Positions 24,630 through 33,656 of a DNA stretch of 64,000 bases are shown piece after piece. Made by a program: the position numbers and the translations under genes. Source of the stretch: JAFGGG01 sp964638895 (GTDB taxonomy: Bacteria; Spirochaetota; Spirochaetia; SZUA-6; RPPD01); contig CAZWYY010000004.1 of assembly GCA_964638895.1 (NCBI GenBank), positions 1 through 64,000 of the forward strand, in the 5' to 3' direction. Below the pieces are notes generated by a model. That model saw nothing but the letters and a program-made list of their open reading frames with translations, had not been told where the DNA came from and made no database searches. Numbering within the stretch: the first letter of the stretch is position 1; the number at the start of each line of letters is the position of its first letter.

Positions 24630-27422
24630 GTGATTCTTAAAAGCATAGAACTATTCGGATTTAAATCTTTTGCCAATAAAACCAGAGTAGAGTTCAAAGA
24701 CGGCATATCGGCCATACTCGGCCCCAATGGGTGCGGAAAAAGCAATATTCTGGACGCGATCAAGTGGGTCATCGGCGAGCAAGCCCCCAAAAACCTGCGC
24801 GCCACTCGCATGGAGGACGTGATCTTCAATGGAACCGAACAGAAAAAAGCCCTTAACGTGGCCGAGGTCACCCTCACCCTCTCCAACACAAACAACCTGT
24901 TTCCGGTTGAGATGTCCGAGATTTCCATCAAGCGGCGCCTGTACCGGTCCGGTGAGAGTGAATACTATATCAACAATACACCCGTCAAGCTAAAGGATGT
25001 GCGTGAACTGTTTTTTGACACCGGCATCGGAAAAAGCGCGTATTCTATCATGGAACAGGGAAAGATAGACCAGATCCTTTCCAACAAACCCGAGGAAAGA
25101 CGTTATATCTTTGAAGAAGCCGCGGGAATTACCGGTTACAAGGTGAAAAGATCCGAGGCGGAAAAAAAGCTCGAAAAAACCGAACAGCACATCAAACAGA
25201 TCGAGGGGATTCTGGGTGAGGTAAAAAGAAATCACGACAGCCTGAAAAAACAGGCGCAAAAAACATCATCCTACCGGGAATTAACCGAACAGATTTTTCA
25301 GATTGAGCTTTCCGTACACCTGCTTAAGCTCAAGAATTTTATCGAAAAAAGGGAGAAGCAGGAGGGGTTGTTAAGCGGAAGCTCTTCGGAACGCGACGTC
25401 ATACGAAGCGACATAGATCAGATCAATACCCAACTGGCTGAATACCTGGACCTGGTAAACACGTTGGAGACCCACCTGATCGATATCCAAAAAAAATTGT
25501 ATGGGCTGGACATAGAGAAAAACAACAAGGACGCCCAGATTAAAATACTAAATGAACGTATTATCGATCTGGAAAAGAAAATAACCCTGGATGAAAATAG
25601 GGGTAAAATTATCAGCCTCAAAATAGAACGCCTGGAACAGGAAAAAACCGAGAAGCAGAATACGCTTTTGGAACTCGACAAGCAGGCGGAGATGGTTGAA
25701 CGCAACATCAAGGGCTTTGAACACGATATAGACCTGGCCACCGGTACCATAAAAAAAAATAAGGAACATATAAGTGCGTTGGAACAACAAAACCACGCCC
25801 TGGATAATCGACTGGAGGGATTAAGGGAAAAACTCCGTGAAATTACCGACGATATTGTGACCCAGATGGATAAAGGCCTGAAGGAAAGCGGATATTCCGC
25901 ACAAGAAAAAATCGCCATTGAAAAATCATTGGACGAGATTCTTGAGTACATGCGGATACAGATCCATGGTAAAAAATCAATTCTGGAGGATGCCGCCGCC
26001 ATTGGGGAGTTAAAATCCGCCGCTCTGGCCTCGCTTTCCGCCACTCTTACCCAGCTTTCGCTAAAAATTGTGGAATTTAGCGGGATATTCGAACGCTATA
26101 AAAAGGCCATACCGGCGTTTTTGGATGAATTTCTGGCCCCACATGGAATCATCACCCAGAAACGCGGCATCGATCATGAGATCAGCGAAGCGTTGAAAAA
26201 CATAAATACAAACCGGCAGACCATAACGCGGCTGCAGGATGAAATAAATACACTGAACAAAAAAATCGAGGAGTACCGGAAAACACTGGAAGAGCTGCGG
26301 GTTAATAGGGCCACGCTTCATACGCAGAAAAGCGTGCTGATTGACGCTATAAAACGCGTGAACTCTGAGATAGGGGAGCAGCGGGCCCTTGAACAGGATG
26401 CCTTGCGGGAACTGGAACAGACCAGAGGTAATATTTCAGCCATAACCCGGGATATCTCCGATTTAAAGGACGAAAAACACAGGGTTGAGCAGGAAGAGGC
26501 CGCTTTGAAAATAAAGATCAATGAGTTGGAAGGTGAGATCACACAGAAAAACAAGTCCATGCTCAACAACGAAAAGTTGTTAAAGGATAAAATGTCTTCT
26601 CTGGAGAAGGTTCAGGTCCAGGTTGAGGAACTGCAGGTCCTGCTGGCCGAGGTCAATGCGGAGATTAAAAACCTGCATGAGAATTTCAAGGAAAAATATT
26701 CACGTGATTTAAATGATTACCTGGATGGAATGAACAAGATTACGCAGACTCTGGGCGGGCTCAGGGATGAGAACAACCGGCTTAAGGAACAGCTGCGTAA
26801 CTTGGGGCAGGTAAACCTGATGGCCCCTGAAGAGTACGCCGCGGTAAAGGAAAGATACGAGTTCCTGCAGAACCAGTTGGACGATTTAAAGAAGGCCCGG
26901 ACAGACCTGCAGCAGATTACCGAAAAAATCAGGACTGAATCAACAAAGCGTTTTGTGGAAACCTATGAGATTATTCGCCGGAATTTCAATACCATTTTCC
27001 GCCAGCTCTTTGGAGGGGGAAGGGCGGAATGCAAACTGGTTGAAAAAAGTGAGGTGCTTGAATCCGGTATCGAGCTATTGGTGCAGCCTCCCGGTAAAAA
27101 GCTGGAAAACATCGCGCTTTTATCCGGAGGTGAAAGGTCCCTGACCGCAATATCCTTGCTTTTTGCCATTTATATGGTAAAGCCGTCTCCCTTCTGTGTC
27201 CTGGACGAGATAGATGCGGCGCTTGATGATAAAAACATTGGAAAGTTTGTCAGCATGCTGAAAGAATTCGCCGGCAAATCCCAGTTTTTAATTATAACGC
27301 ACAATAAAAAAACCGTAACCAGCGCGGACTGCCTGTTGGGCATAACAATGGAAGAATCAGGGGTTTCCAAACTTATCACCATTAAACTCCAGGACCGCAA
27401 GAGTGAAGAGGTGTATGTTTAA
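24630..27422 (+). CDS. smc: chromosome segregation ATPase SMC (short form)
   Basis: A 930-residue SMC protein that organises and segregates DNA. The head is complete: GPNGCGKSN (Walker A) near residue 35, signature LLSGGERSL and Walker B PFCVLDEIDAAL near the end, and the IITHNKKT switch. Long coiled coils fill the middle. It is shorter than the usual about 1,180 residues, and the region between the coils (about residues 410-540) does not show the Gly-rich canonical hinge; it looks helical. Start GTG 24630 follows GGGAG and gives ILKSIELFGFKSF, the normal SMC beginning. No scpA/scpB lies beside it. Confidence 0.93.
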   Translation: MILKSIELFGFKSFANKTRVEFKDGISAILGPNGCGKSNILDAIKWVIGEQAPKNLRATRMEDVIFNGTEQKKALNVAEVTLTLSNTNNLFPVEMSEISIKRRLYRSGESEYYINNTPVKLKDVRELFFDTGIGKSAYSIMEQGKIDQILSNKPEERRYIFEEAAGITGYKVKRSEAEKKLEKTEQHIKQIEGILGEVKRNHDSLKKQAQKTSSYRELTEQIFQIELSVHLLKLKNFIEKREKQEGLLSGSSSERDVIRSDIDQINTQLAEYLDLVNTLETHLIDIQKKLYGLDIEKNNKDAQIKILNERIIDLEKKITLDENRGKIISLKIERLEQEKTEKQNTLLELDKQAEMVERNIKGFEHDIDLATGTIKKNKEHISALEQQNHALDNRLEGLREKLREITDDIVTQMDKGLKESGYSAQEKIAIEKSLDEILEYMRIQIHGKKSILEDAAAIGELKSAALASLSATLTQLSLKIVEFSGIFERYKKAIPAFLDEFLAPHGIITQKRGIDHEISEALKNINTNRQTITRLQDEINTLNKKIEEYRKTLEELRVNRATLHTQKSVLIDAIKRVNSEIGEQRALEQDALRELEQTRGNISAITRDISDLKDEKHRVEQEEAALKIKINELEGEITQKNKSMLNNEKLLKDKMSSLEKVQVQVEELQVLLAEVNAEIKNLHENFKEKYSRDLNDYLDGMNKITQTLGGLRDENNRLKEQLRNLGQVNLMAPEEYAAVKERYEFLQNQLDDLKKARTDLQQITEKIRTESTKRFVETYEIIRRNFNTIFRQLFGGGRAECKLVEKSEVLESGIELLVQPPGKKLENIALLSGGERSLTAISLLFAIYMVKPSPFCVLDEIDAALDDKNIGKFVSMLKEFAGKSQFLIITHNKKTVTSADCLLGITMEESGVSKLITIKLQDRKSEEVYV

Positions 27423-27795
27423 ATCCTTTTTTTACGCCAATACGAAAGAAAAAAGAATTTTTATTTTTTATTTGGTGCTGCTGGCGGTCCTGGCCTTTGG
27501 TATCAGCCTGGTTGTGCTGATCGTTTCCATACCCGCGCCGGAGAACACCACATCACCCGCTGTGGCCGCCGAAAAGGCTCACGAACCCGTCGGGCCTGAT
27601 CTTGCGGATTTTATTATTCCCGATACATGGGTCCAGATACACGAGTCCGCGTCATATTCCTTTCACCAGGTGCTGCCTTCATGGGGTTCGCAACAAATAG
27701 GGCAGTACTGGATCTCTCCGCGAAAAATAAGTATTGAGATTCTCTCCAAACAGAACGATACATATATAGAGGAGTTATTAAAAGATATTCCTTAA
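27415..27795 (+). CDS. small membrane-anchored protein downstream of smc
   Basis: A 126-residue protein with one N-terminal membrane helix (IFIFYLVLLAVLAFGISLVVLIV) and a periplasmic part of about 90 residues ending in IEELLKDIP. No domain is recognised. It starts inside the end of smc (8-base overlap), so translation is coupled, and is followed after 20 bases by a TPR lipoprotein. A role linking chromosome or division machinery with the envelope is possible but speculative. Confidence 0.65.
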   Translation: MFKSFFYANTKEKRIFIFYLVLLAVLAFGISLVVLIVSIPAPENTTSPAVAAEKAHEPVGPDLADFIIPDTWVQIHESASYSFHQVLPSWGSQQIGQYWISPRKISIEILSKQNDTYIEELLKDIP

Positions 27796-27815
27796 AACAC
27801 AGAGGGGAGGGGAAT

Positions 27816-29273
27816 ATGTTTAAATATATATTTTTTCTGCTTATTTTTTTTTATAGTGTCGTTCTGAGTGCATGTCTTACAACCATAAGCAACGAACAGC
27901 CGCCTGATGAAATTTGTGATATTATACCTGTTAAACCCGTTAAACCGGATGCGTACAACCATATCTGGCTGATTAATAAACACTTACCGCTGCCGTCTCC
28001 GGTGGCTGAAAACCGCAACACGAAAAACACCGAGGCGCAGACTGCGGCCGCGCCACTCGAGCTTGATCCGCACGGACTGCCCCTGCCTCAGGTAACGATT
28101 GAAAACAAGAAACCCCTTAAAACCGTCCAAAAATCGGGTCCCGTGTATTCGCCGGAAAAACACACGGTAAAAAAGGAGGACCCTTCTCTCGAAACCGTTC
28201 CGGTCAAGGCGAAACCGTATCATCCTGTTAATTATTCCACTATCGAGCCGCAGCCGGAAAATCCGTCACAGGAGCCGCCGGAGAAGCGGCCGCAGATACC
28301 TGCCGATTCGGCGGAGTCCGCTCCGTTTGCATATGAGACACAGGCGAAAAGCGAACTCGAGGCCGCGCATCAAAGGAATATATTCGCACGGAGGGGTGAT
28401 GATATCCAGATTGTGTTCAATGATCCCGGTTGGATTTTTTCGGGATTTACTGACGGCAATTCAAGCCAGGGGCTGGGCTTCATCTCCAAGGACAGCAAGG
28501 CCGATAAAACACTTTTTAATTTTAAGGCCATTGAGTATGGTTCTTTCGGCCTGGAGTTCCAGCTGCAGAATAATATAAAGGGCAGTACCAAAAAGGAACT
28601 TATCACCGTCAAGGTGGTGACCGAGGATGAGTTTTCATCGTTTATACAGAATAATTCCGTGCCTGATTCCGTTGAAACAAAGGAAGAGGATATGGAATTT
28701 GCCCAAAGACTATATGATTTGGGACAGTTTCAGAACGCCCTGGCCCTATATTTAAAATTGTACCAGGAGGGCGAACCCTTTCTCAACAACAGGCTGGCCG
28801 ATATCTATTATACCTTGAAGGATTACCGTAGGGCGATCCATTACTGGAAAAAAAACTTGGGTACACAAGGTCCCTATCGTAGTCAGGCGATTGCCGGTTT
28901 ATCCCGCGCGTATATAAATACCGATAATTTCAACGCGCTTATATCTCATATACGCTACCTATATGGCGGCCGCAATGTACCGGATGAAACCGATCTTTTG
29001 ACACTGGCTAAATATTTTACGTCACGTAACGCCGACAAGTTGTCGCTGGAACTGTTAAACGAATATATTTCATACTATCCGAACGGGAATAATGTGGATG
29101 AAATATATTATCTGCTTGGCGTACTGTATGAAAAGGAAACAGCGTTTCGTGACTATAATAAATCACGTAAGTTCTATCAGAAAGTCCTCTCCGATTATCC
29201 GGAAAGTCCTTATGCGGACCCGGCCAGGGAACGCGTGGACTATCTAAACCGCCATTTCTTTTATGTAAGATAA
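27816..29273 (+). CDS. TPR-containing lipoprotein
   Basis: A 485-residue exported protein. The signal (FFLLIFFYSVVLSAC) ends in a lipobox at Cys20. Residues 30-180 are a Pro/Glu/Lys-rich spacer of low complexity, long enough to cross the periplasm. Residues 185-285 are a beta-rich domain (IQIVFNDPGWIFSGF, FGLEFQLQN). The C-terminal 190 residues are TPR-like with a BamD-like final part (FYQKVLSDYPESPYADPARERVDYL). GGGGAGGGG precedes the ATG. It may be an outer-membrane assembly or divisome scaffold; this is inference from architecture. Confidence 0.75.
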   Translation: MFKYIFFLLIFFYSVVLSACLTTISNEQPPDEICDIIPVKPVKPDAYNHIWLINKHLPLPSPVAENRNTKNTEAQTAAAPLELDPHGLPLPQVTIENKKPLKTVQKSGPVYSPEKHTVKKEDPSLETVPVKAKPYHPVNYSTIEPQPENPSQEPPEKRPQIPADSAESAPFAYETQAKSELEAAHQRNIFARRGDDIQIVFNDPGWIFSGFTDGNSSQGLGFISKDSKADKTLFNFKAIEYGSFGLEFQLQNNIKGSTKKELITVKVVTEDEFSSFIQNNSVPDSVETKEEDMEFAQRLYDLGQFQNALALYLKLYQEGEPFLNNRLADIYYTLKDYRRAIHYWKKNLGTQGPYRSQAIAGLSRAYINTDNFNALISHIRYLYGGRNVPDETDLLTLAKYFTSRNADKLSLELLNEYISYYPNGNNVDEIYYLLGVLYEKETAFRDYNKSRKFYQKVLSDYPESPYADPARERVDYLNRHFFYVR

Positions 29274-29280
29274 AAGGACA

Positions 29281-29317
29281 AAAAAAAACGGTATGCCTGG
29301 ACGTCAAGAGCATACCG
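29281..29317. terminator. bidirectional terminator between convergent operons
   Basis: Eight-bp stem CGGTATGC (29289-29296) with GCATACCG (29310-29317). On the minus strand it is followed by eight T, which suits the lepB-PBP-maf operon; on the plus strand the tail is only CCTTTAAA, so termination there is weaker. Confidence 0.75.
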
Positions 29318-29390
29318 CCTTTAAATGGGAGGATTAATTCCTATCCCTAGTTTAGTAGGTCGGCCAAATCAAAGATAACTTAAGCTTTTT

Positions 29391-31208
29391 TTAAAGGGTG
29401 CCTAGGGTTTTTTTCAATAATTCCAATTGGTATGAACATGAGTTAAAGAGATCGGTATAGATTTTTCTTGAATATACCAATACCAGATCCTTATTTTCCG
29501 TTGTAAACTGCGTATCGGTAATTTCATTTATTAAAGGTTGAATTAAAAATCCCACCACGCTTCTGGATGCTACGCTAAGCAGCTTCTTATCTATTCTATC
29601 CAGGGTCCGGATATCGTTTGTTGTATCATGATTGTTTTTCATGTGTTCCGTAACATTATCCGTGGCCTCCATACCTTCCCGGGCCAGGGTTTGCAATAAC
29701 GAAAGTTCATGAATCAAATCAGAGAGCGCACCGCTTAATTTCTTCAGATTCAGGGTAACGGCACCGGTTTTTTCGGTTTTTAACGATTCGGATTTTTTCC
29801 TTATCCGTTCTTTAACATTTTTAAGATGCAACAGTTCCCTGTAGTCGCAGTAGGGGATGCCCTGTATGCGCGCGCCCTGCGCCGATAGATTTTTGCACCG
29901 TACATGCGGATGCAGCTTTATCTGCGTCTCAAACCAATATTTATAGACTGCCATGCGTTGATCGCTTAACAGGATGTCACCATTGTTGGCGGCGATCGTG
30001 AATGTGCCGGCGCCGTATAAATACCTGAAAGAATGGTACTCCGCCGGCCTCCACCGTGAACAGATGGTATGGAACCGGTTTTCGAAATAACTTCCCCGGT
30101 AATGTGTTTGTTTATGAGGATATCCCAGGTCAAGACCCGCGAGTATTATGGTATTCGCACCGATTATACGGGCAAAATCCCAGGCCGAAGTGGCTACCGA
30201 GCCCCCGGCTCCCAGTTTGCCTTTTACCCCGATCACCGACTCAAGATATCTGCCCAGAGGAAAAAGTGAACTTCCCATAAACACCGGGGCCCGAAGCTTT
30301 CTGAAAACTCTGGGATTTGTGGCCGATTCCGAAATAAGGATAAAGCCGTCCGGACAAACATAATCCAGATGGCGCGTATTCCAATACTGCGGATCGGCCA
30401 CAACCACAAAATCAGGATCTATTCCGTTTTCCTGGCACACGGCCAAAGATGTGTCAACCGCTATGACGACAGTTTTTGGCGCCAGTTGTTTTAAAGCAGG
30501 CAGAAGTCCGTTGAGTGAAGGCCCGGCCGCAATTATCAGGGCCGGAAAATCTTCAAATCCCCGAGCCATCCTGTCAATCCCGGGGGCACCGGCTATTGTC
30601 CGTATATTGGCGCACAGGTTTCTTATCCAGAGTTTTCCAAAACGACGCAGGGTATTCTTGTTTATCTCTCTTTTTTTCAGAAAATACTCGATGTTGTAGT
30701 CCAGACGCTGGTAATAATCCCGGTCTTTTTCAAACAAGGATCGCAGTTTTATTATTTGTACGCATGATAATGAGTAATGCTCCAGCACCGCAGCCGCATG
30801 TTCCGGTTCGGTGCCCAAAAGGAACGTAACATTACGATCTGAAAGTATGCTTTGCAGATCGCGGGAAGCGAGCGCCTTTATAAAAACGGAAAGATCCGGC
30901 TCAATGACAAGGCAGTCTACCTCGGGATAATGCGCCCTGAAAACCTCCGGAAGATACCCGAGCCCCATTCCGTAAAAAATACATACGCTCACTTGTGAAG
31001 GGACCTGGGTACTGATTATATCCTCGGCTTCTTTATAGGGATTCCGGCGGCTGTGAATATATTTATCATTGTACAATGCTGTGGGCAGACCGGATGTTGT
31101 CTGCACGATTTTTATATGAGGATTGCCGGCGATCGTGTAAAACAACTCCTTCTTTAAACCTCGGTTGTGAGCAAGCAGGGCCTGTAAATTTCGGTCTAAC
31201 CATATCAT
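29391..31208 (-). CDS. motility-associated (Maf-type) glycosyltransferase, DUF115
   Basis: A 605-residue cytoplasmic protein of the Maf/DUF115 family, whose members transfer nonulosonic or other sugars to flagellins. Marks are IFYGMGLGYLPEVF near residue 80, the core PALIIAAGPSLNGLLPAL near residue 225, DPDFVVVADPQYWN and GANTIILAGLDLGYP. The C-terminal 150 residues are helical. It is last in the leftward lepB-PBP-maf operon and overlaps the PBP gene by 4 bases (ATGA). No sugar-biosynthesis genes are adjacent, so the donor is unknown. It could modify FlaB or FlaA. Confidence 0.85.
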   Translation of the reverse strand: MIWLDRNLQALLAHNRGLKKELFYTIAGNPHIKIVQTTSGLPTALYNDKYIHSRRNPYKEAEDIISTQVPSQVSVCIFYGMGLGYLPEVFRAHYPEVDCLVIEPDLSVFIKALASRDLQSILSDRNVTFLLGTEPEHAAAVLEHYSLSCVQIIKLRSLFEKDRDYYQRLDYNIEYFLKKREINKNTLRRFGKLWIRNLCANIRTIAGAPGIDRMARGFEDFPALIIAAGPSLNGLLPALKQLAPKTVVIAVDTSLAVCQENGIDPDFVVVADPQYWNTRHLDYVCPDGFILISESATNPRVFRKLRAPVFMGSSLFPLGRYLESVIGVKGKLGAGGSVATSAWDFARIIGANTIILAGLDLGYPHKQTHYRGSYFENRFHTICSRWRPAEYHSFRYLYGAGTFTIAANNGDILLSDQRMAVYKYWFETQIKLHPHVRCKNLSAQGARIQGIPYCDYRELLHLKNVKERIRKKSESLKTEKTGAVTLNLKKLSGALSDLIHELSLLQTLAREGMEATDNVTEHMKNNHDTTNDIRTLDRIDKKLLSVASRSVVGFLIQPLINEITDTQFTTENKDLVLVYSRKIYTDLFNSCSYQLELLKKTLGTL

Positions 31209-33076
31209 TGCAGCCGTAGATACACCTTCATACCTTTTTTTACCGGTGTTCCGGCGGGTGGATCCTGTGAGATCACATACCCATCGCCTTCGATGCGGAC
31301 CTGTATTCCCGCCTCAAATAAGGCAAGTAGTTGGCGCTTCGGCAGTCCCCGTAAATCGGGCAGAACCGCTCCGATAGTAATCTGCTGCGGTTTTTTAAGC
31401 TGAAGTTCGCCCGCATGGGCAACCACGTTATCTTTATTCTGCAGAATATCGTAATAGGAAATAATCTCCTGGGCCGCTTTTTTAAATACGGGCGCGGCTA
31501 TTCTGCTGCCGAAATACAAGGTGGTCTGCGGGTGTTGGATAACCACATAGAGAATTATCTGCGGGTTATCCGCAGGGAACATCCCTATGATTGAGGATAC
31601 GAACTTGTCTTTTGAATACAGGCCGGTGGCCGGGTCAGCCACTTCAGCCGTACCTGTTTTTGCGGCGATGGAAATCCCTTCCACCTGCGCCCGATGAGCG
31701 GTTCCCCCGCTTTCGGTAGCACTGACCATCATCCGGAGCATCTCTTGTGCTACCTCCGGCGAGACCACCCGTCGCACCTCCTCCCTGCCGAAGGTTTTCA
31801 ACGTTTTACCATCGGGAGACACAATCTTTTTTACCAGCAAAGGCTTGAGCAGCATGCCCCGGTTGCTGAACACCGAGGCGGCGGAAATCATTTGTACCGC
31901 CGAAACCGAGATCTCCTGGCCTATGGCGATTGTCGGTTTTGAGCGCAGGGACCATGTACGCGGTTCATGAAATATTCCGTACGATTCACCGGGCAGAGGC
32001 AGGCCGGTGCGCTGCCCGAAACCGAAGTCTTTTAATTTGTCATAAAACAGTGTGCTGTCAACCATATCCGAGGCATAGGCCGCGCCGGCATTGCACGAGT
32101 ATTTTATAATCAACTCCGGGGTTACAACGCCGTGGACACCCTGACAACCGATATGGATGCTGTCACCGTCCGGCAATATCTTTTCATAATACCCCTTACA
32201 GACAAAGGTATCGTTCGGGCTGATGGCCCCAAGTTCAAGCATGGAGGCCAGGCTGAAAATCTTGAAGGCCGAGCCCGGCTCATACGCCTGTGTCAGCGGC
32301 CGGTTTATCCTCTGCTCGCTGCCGGATGTCGAAAACTCATTGGGATCAAAATCCGGAATGGATGAGTAACCGAGTATTTCAGCGGTTTTGGCGTTCATGG
32401 CCAGGATCATCACCGCATCCGCTTTATAATCTTTCCGCGCCTGTTTGGCGATCGTATCCAGCATGTACTGAATATTTATATCGATGGTAAGGACGACATG
32501 GTTTCCGTGAATTTCCGTTTGATCGGAATTTTCCGGTGTAGGGGAGAGCTCATTATCGAAGGTGTATTCAATACCCTCCAGCCCGACGTTGTCCACACCT
32601 GAGTACCCGATCACGTGAGAGGCCAGCTCCTGTTCGGGATAAATTCGACCGTATTCACTGCGTAAAAGAATTCCCTCAAGTTTACCCCGGTTCTTATATT
32701 CACGGATTTTCTCGGATTTTTTCGTACTGATTTTGCGTTGTATATATACGGACCTGGTTGTACTATGCAGCTTACGGAATATATCATCCTCACTCATCTC
32801 AAGAACCGATGATAATAATGTTACGGTCTCCTTGATATCTTTGATTCCGGGCACCCAGGCCTCCACGGAATACAATTGTGTCTGAATGGCCAGGGGCCTT
32901 CCGTTTCTGTCAAGGATGGCGCCGCGCTCAACCGTGGGGCTTATGTGTCCTGGGTTGGTGTCCGGTTGCGGGATAAATAACATCATGATAAAAATGTTCA
33001 CAACCAGAACGATGATCATGCCCGCCATGAACAGTATATAAAGATAAAATCTCCTTCTTCCCTGCTTATCCAGCAT
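31205..33076 (-). CDS. penicillin-binding protein, class B transpeptidase with PASTA domain
   Basis: A 623-residue division-type PBP (FtsI family) that cross-links septal peptidoglycan. One N-terminal membrane segment (LYILFMAGMIIVLVVNIFIMMLF) is followed by the dimerisation domain (RGAILDRNGRPLAI), then the transpeptidase with SxxK in EPGSAFKIF, S-C-N in KYSCNAGA and KTG in AAKTGTAEVA. A C-terminal PASTA domain (DLRGLPKRQLLALFEAG, VISQDPPAGTPVKKGMKVYLRL) binds cell wall. AAGGAAGG precedes the ATG. It is unusual in sharing an operon with a flagellin glycosyltransferase. Confidence 0.93.
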   Translation of the reverse strand: MLDKQGRRRFYLYILFMAGMIIVLVVNIFIMMLFIPQPDTNPGHISPTVERGAILDRNGRPLAIQTQLYSVEAWVPGIKDIKETVTLLSSVLEMSEDDIFRKLHSTTRSVYIQRKISTKKSEKIREYKNRGKLEGILLRSEYGRIYPEQELASHVIGYSGVDNVGLEGIEYTFDNELSPTPENSDQTEIHGNHVVLTIDINIQYMLDTIAKQARKDYKADAVMILAMNAKTAEILGYSSIPDFDPNEFSTSGSEQRINRPLTQAYEPGSAFKIFSLASMLELGAISPNDTFVCKGYYEKILPDGDSIHIGCQGVHGVVTPELIIKYSCNAGAAYASDMVDSTLFYDKLKDFGFGQRTGLPLPGESYGIFHEPRTWSLRSKPTIAIGQEISVSAVQMISAASVFSNRGMLLKPLLVKKIVSPDGKTLKTFGREEVRRVVSPEVAQEMLRMMVSATESGGTAHRAQVEGISIAAKTGTAEVADPATGLYSKDKFVSSIIGMFPADNPQIILYVVIQHPQTTLYFGSRIAAPVFKKAAQEIISYYDILQNKDNVVAHAGELQLKKPQQITIGAVLPDLRGLPKRQLLALFEAGIQVRIEGDGYVISQDPPAGTPVKKGMKVYLRLQ

Positions 33077-33090
33077 GGTACAAACCTTCC

Positions 33091-33621
33091 TTACGGTATG
33101 AACATCGCACAGCCCAATACCTGACGTGTAGGGATAAAACCGTACTCCCGGGAGTCTACGGAATTGTCAATATTATCACCCACAACAAAAATATATCCCG
33201 GAGGGACCTCACTATAGTTTCTCCATTTTATCTCCTGATAATATTTTAACGGTAATATTTTGCCATTAATCAATAGCCGTCCGTCCTCTATTTTCAGATG
33301 ATCGCCGGGAATCGCCAGACAGCGTTTTACCGTTAAGGTATCATCGTATGTATTTAAAAAGAGTACTATATCACCTCGGGCCGGTTTATGCCACCCGAAG
33401 AGGTATTGATCCCCGATAGGCGAGAATATCCCGTAATACAGCCTGTTTATCAACAGAAGTCGGCCGGGTGCAAGTGTCGGTTCCATGGAACGACCGGCAA
33501 CAATCAGAATATCTACAAAAAAGATTCTGATAAGAAATAGGACACAGGCAAGCCCGGCAATCAAAACAAGCAGGGATCGGGTTTTTTTGGTTACTCCCAT
33601 TGATATTATATTAATATGCAT
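33091..33621 (-). CDS. lepB: signal peptidase I
   Basis: A 176-residue membrane protease that removes signal peptides. One membrane segment (LVLIAGLACVLFLIRIFFV) precedes the catalytic Ser in AGRSMEPTL; the general-base Lys is in LTVKRCLAIPGD; GDNIDNSVDSREYG is box E. Size fits the short Gram-positive-like type. Two in-frame starts, ATG 33621 and ATG 33600, both lack a Shine-Dalgarno; the second gives the more usual short cytoplasmic end. First gene of the leftward operon. Confidence 0.93.
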   Translation of the reverse strand: MHINIISMGVTKKTRSLLVLIAGLACVLFLIRIFFVDILIVAGRSMEPTLAPGRLLLINRLYYGIFSPIGDQYLFGWHKPARGDIVLFLNTYDDTLTVKRCLAIPGDHLKIEDGRLLINGKILPLKYYQEIKWRNYSEVPPGYIFVVGDNIDNSVDSREYGFIPTRQVLGCAMFIP

Positions 33622-33656
33622 GAGTGTTTATGTCGATATGATGTGTGAGGTTATAT

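Noticed and set aside
25418..26044. Open frame of over 200 codons on the minus strand inside smc, and a similar one opposite fba (7087-7698)
   Set aside because: Both mirror conserved genes on the other strand, have Ser/Arg-rich or otherwise unnatural composition and no ribosome site; they are shadows.
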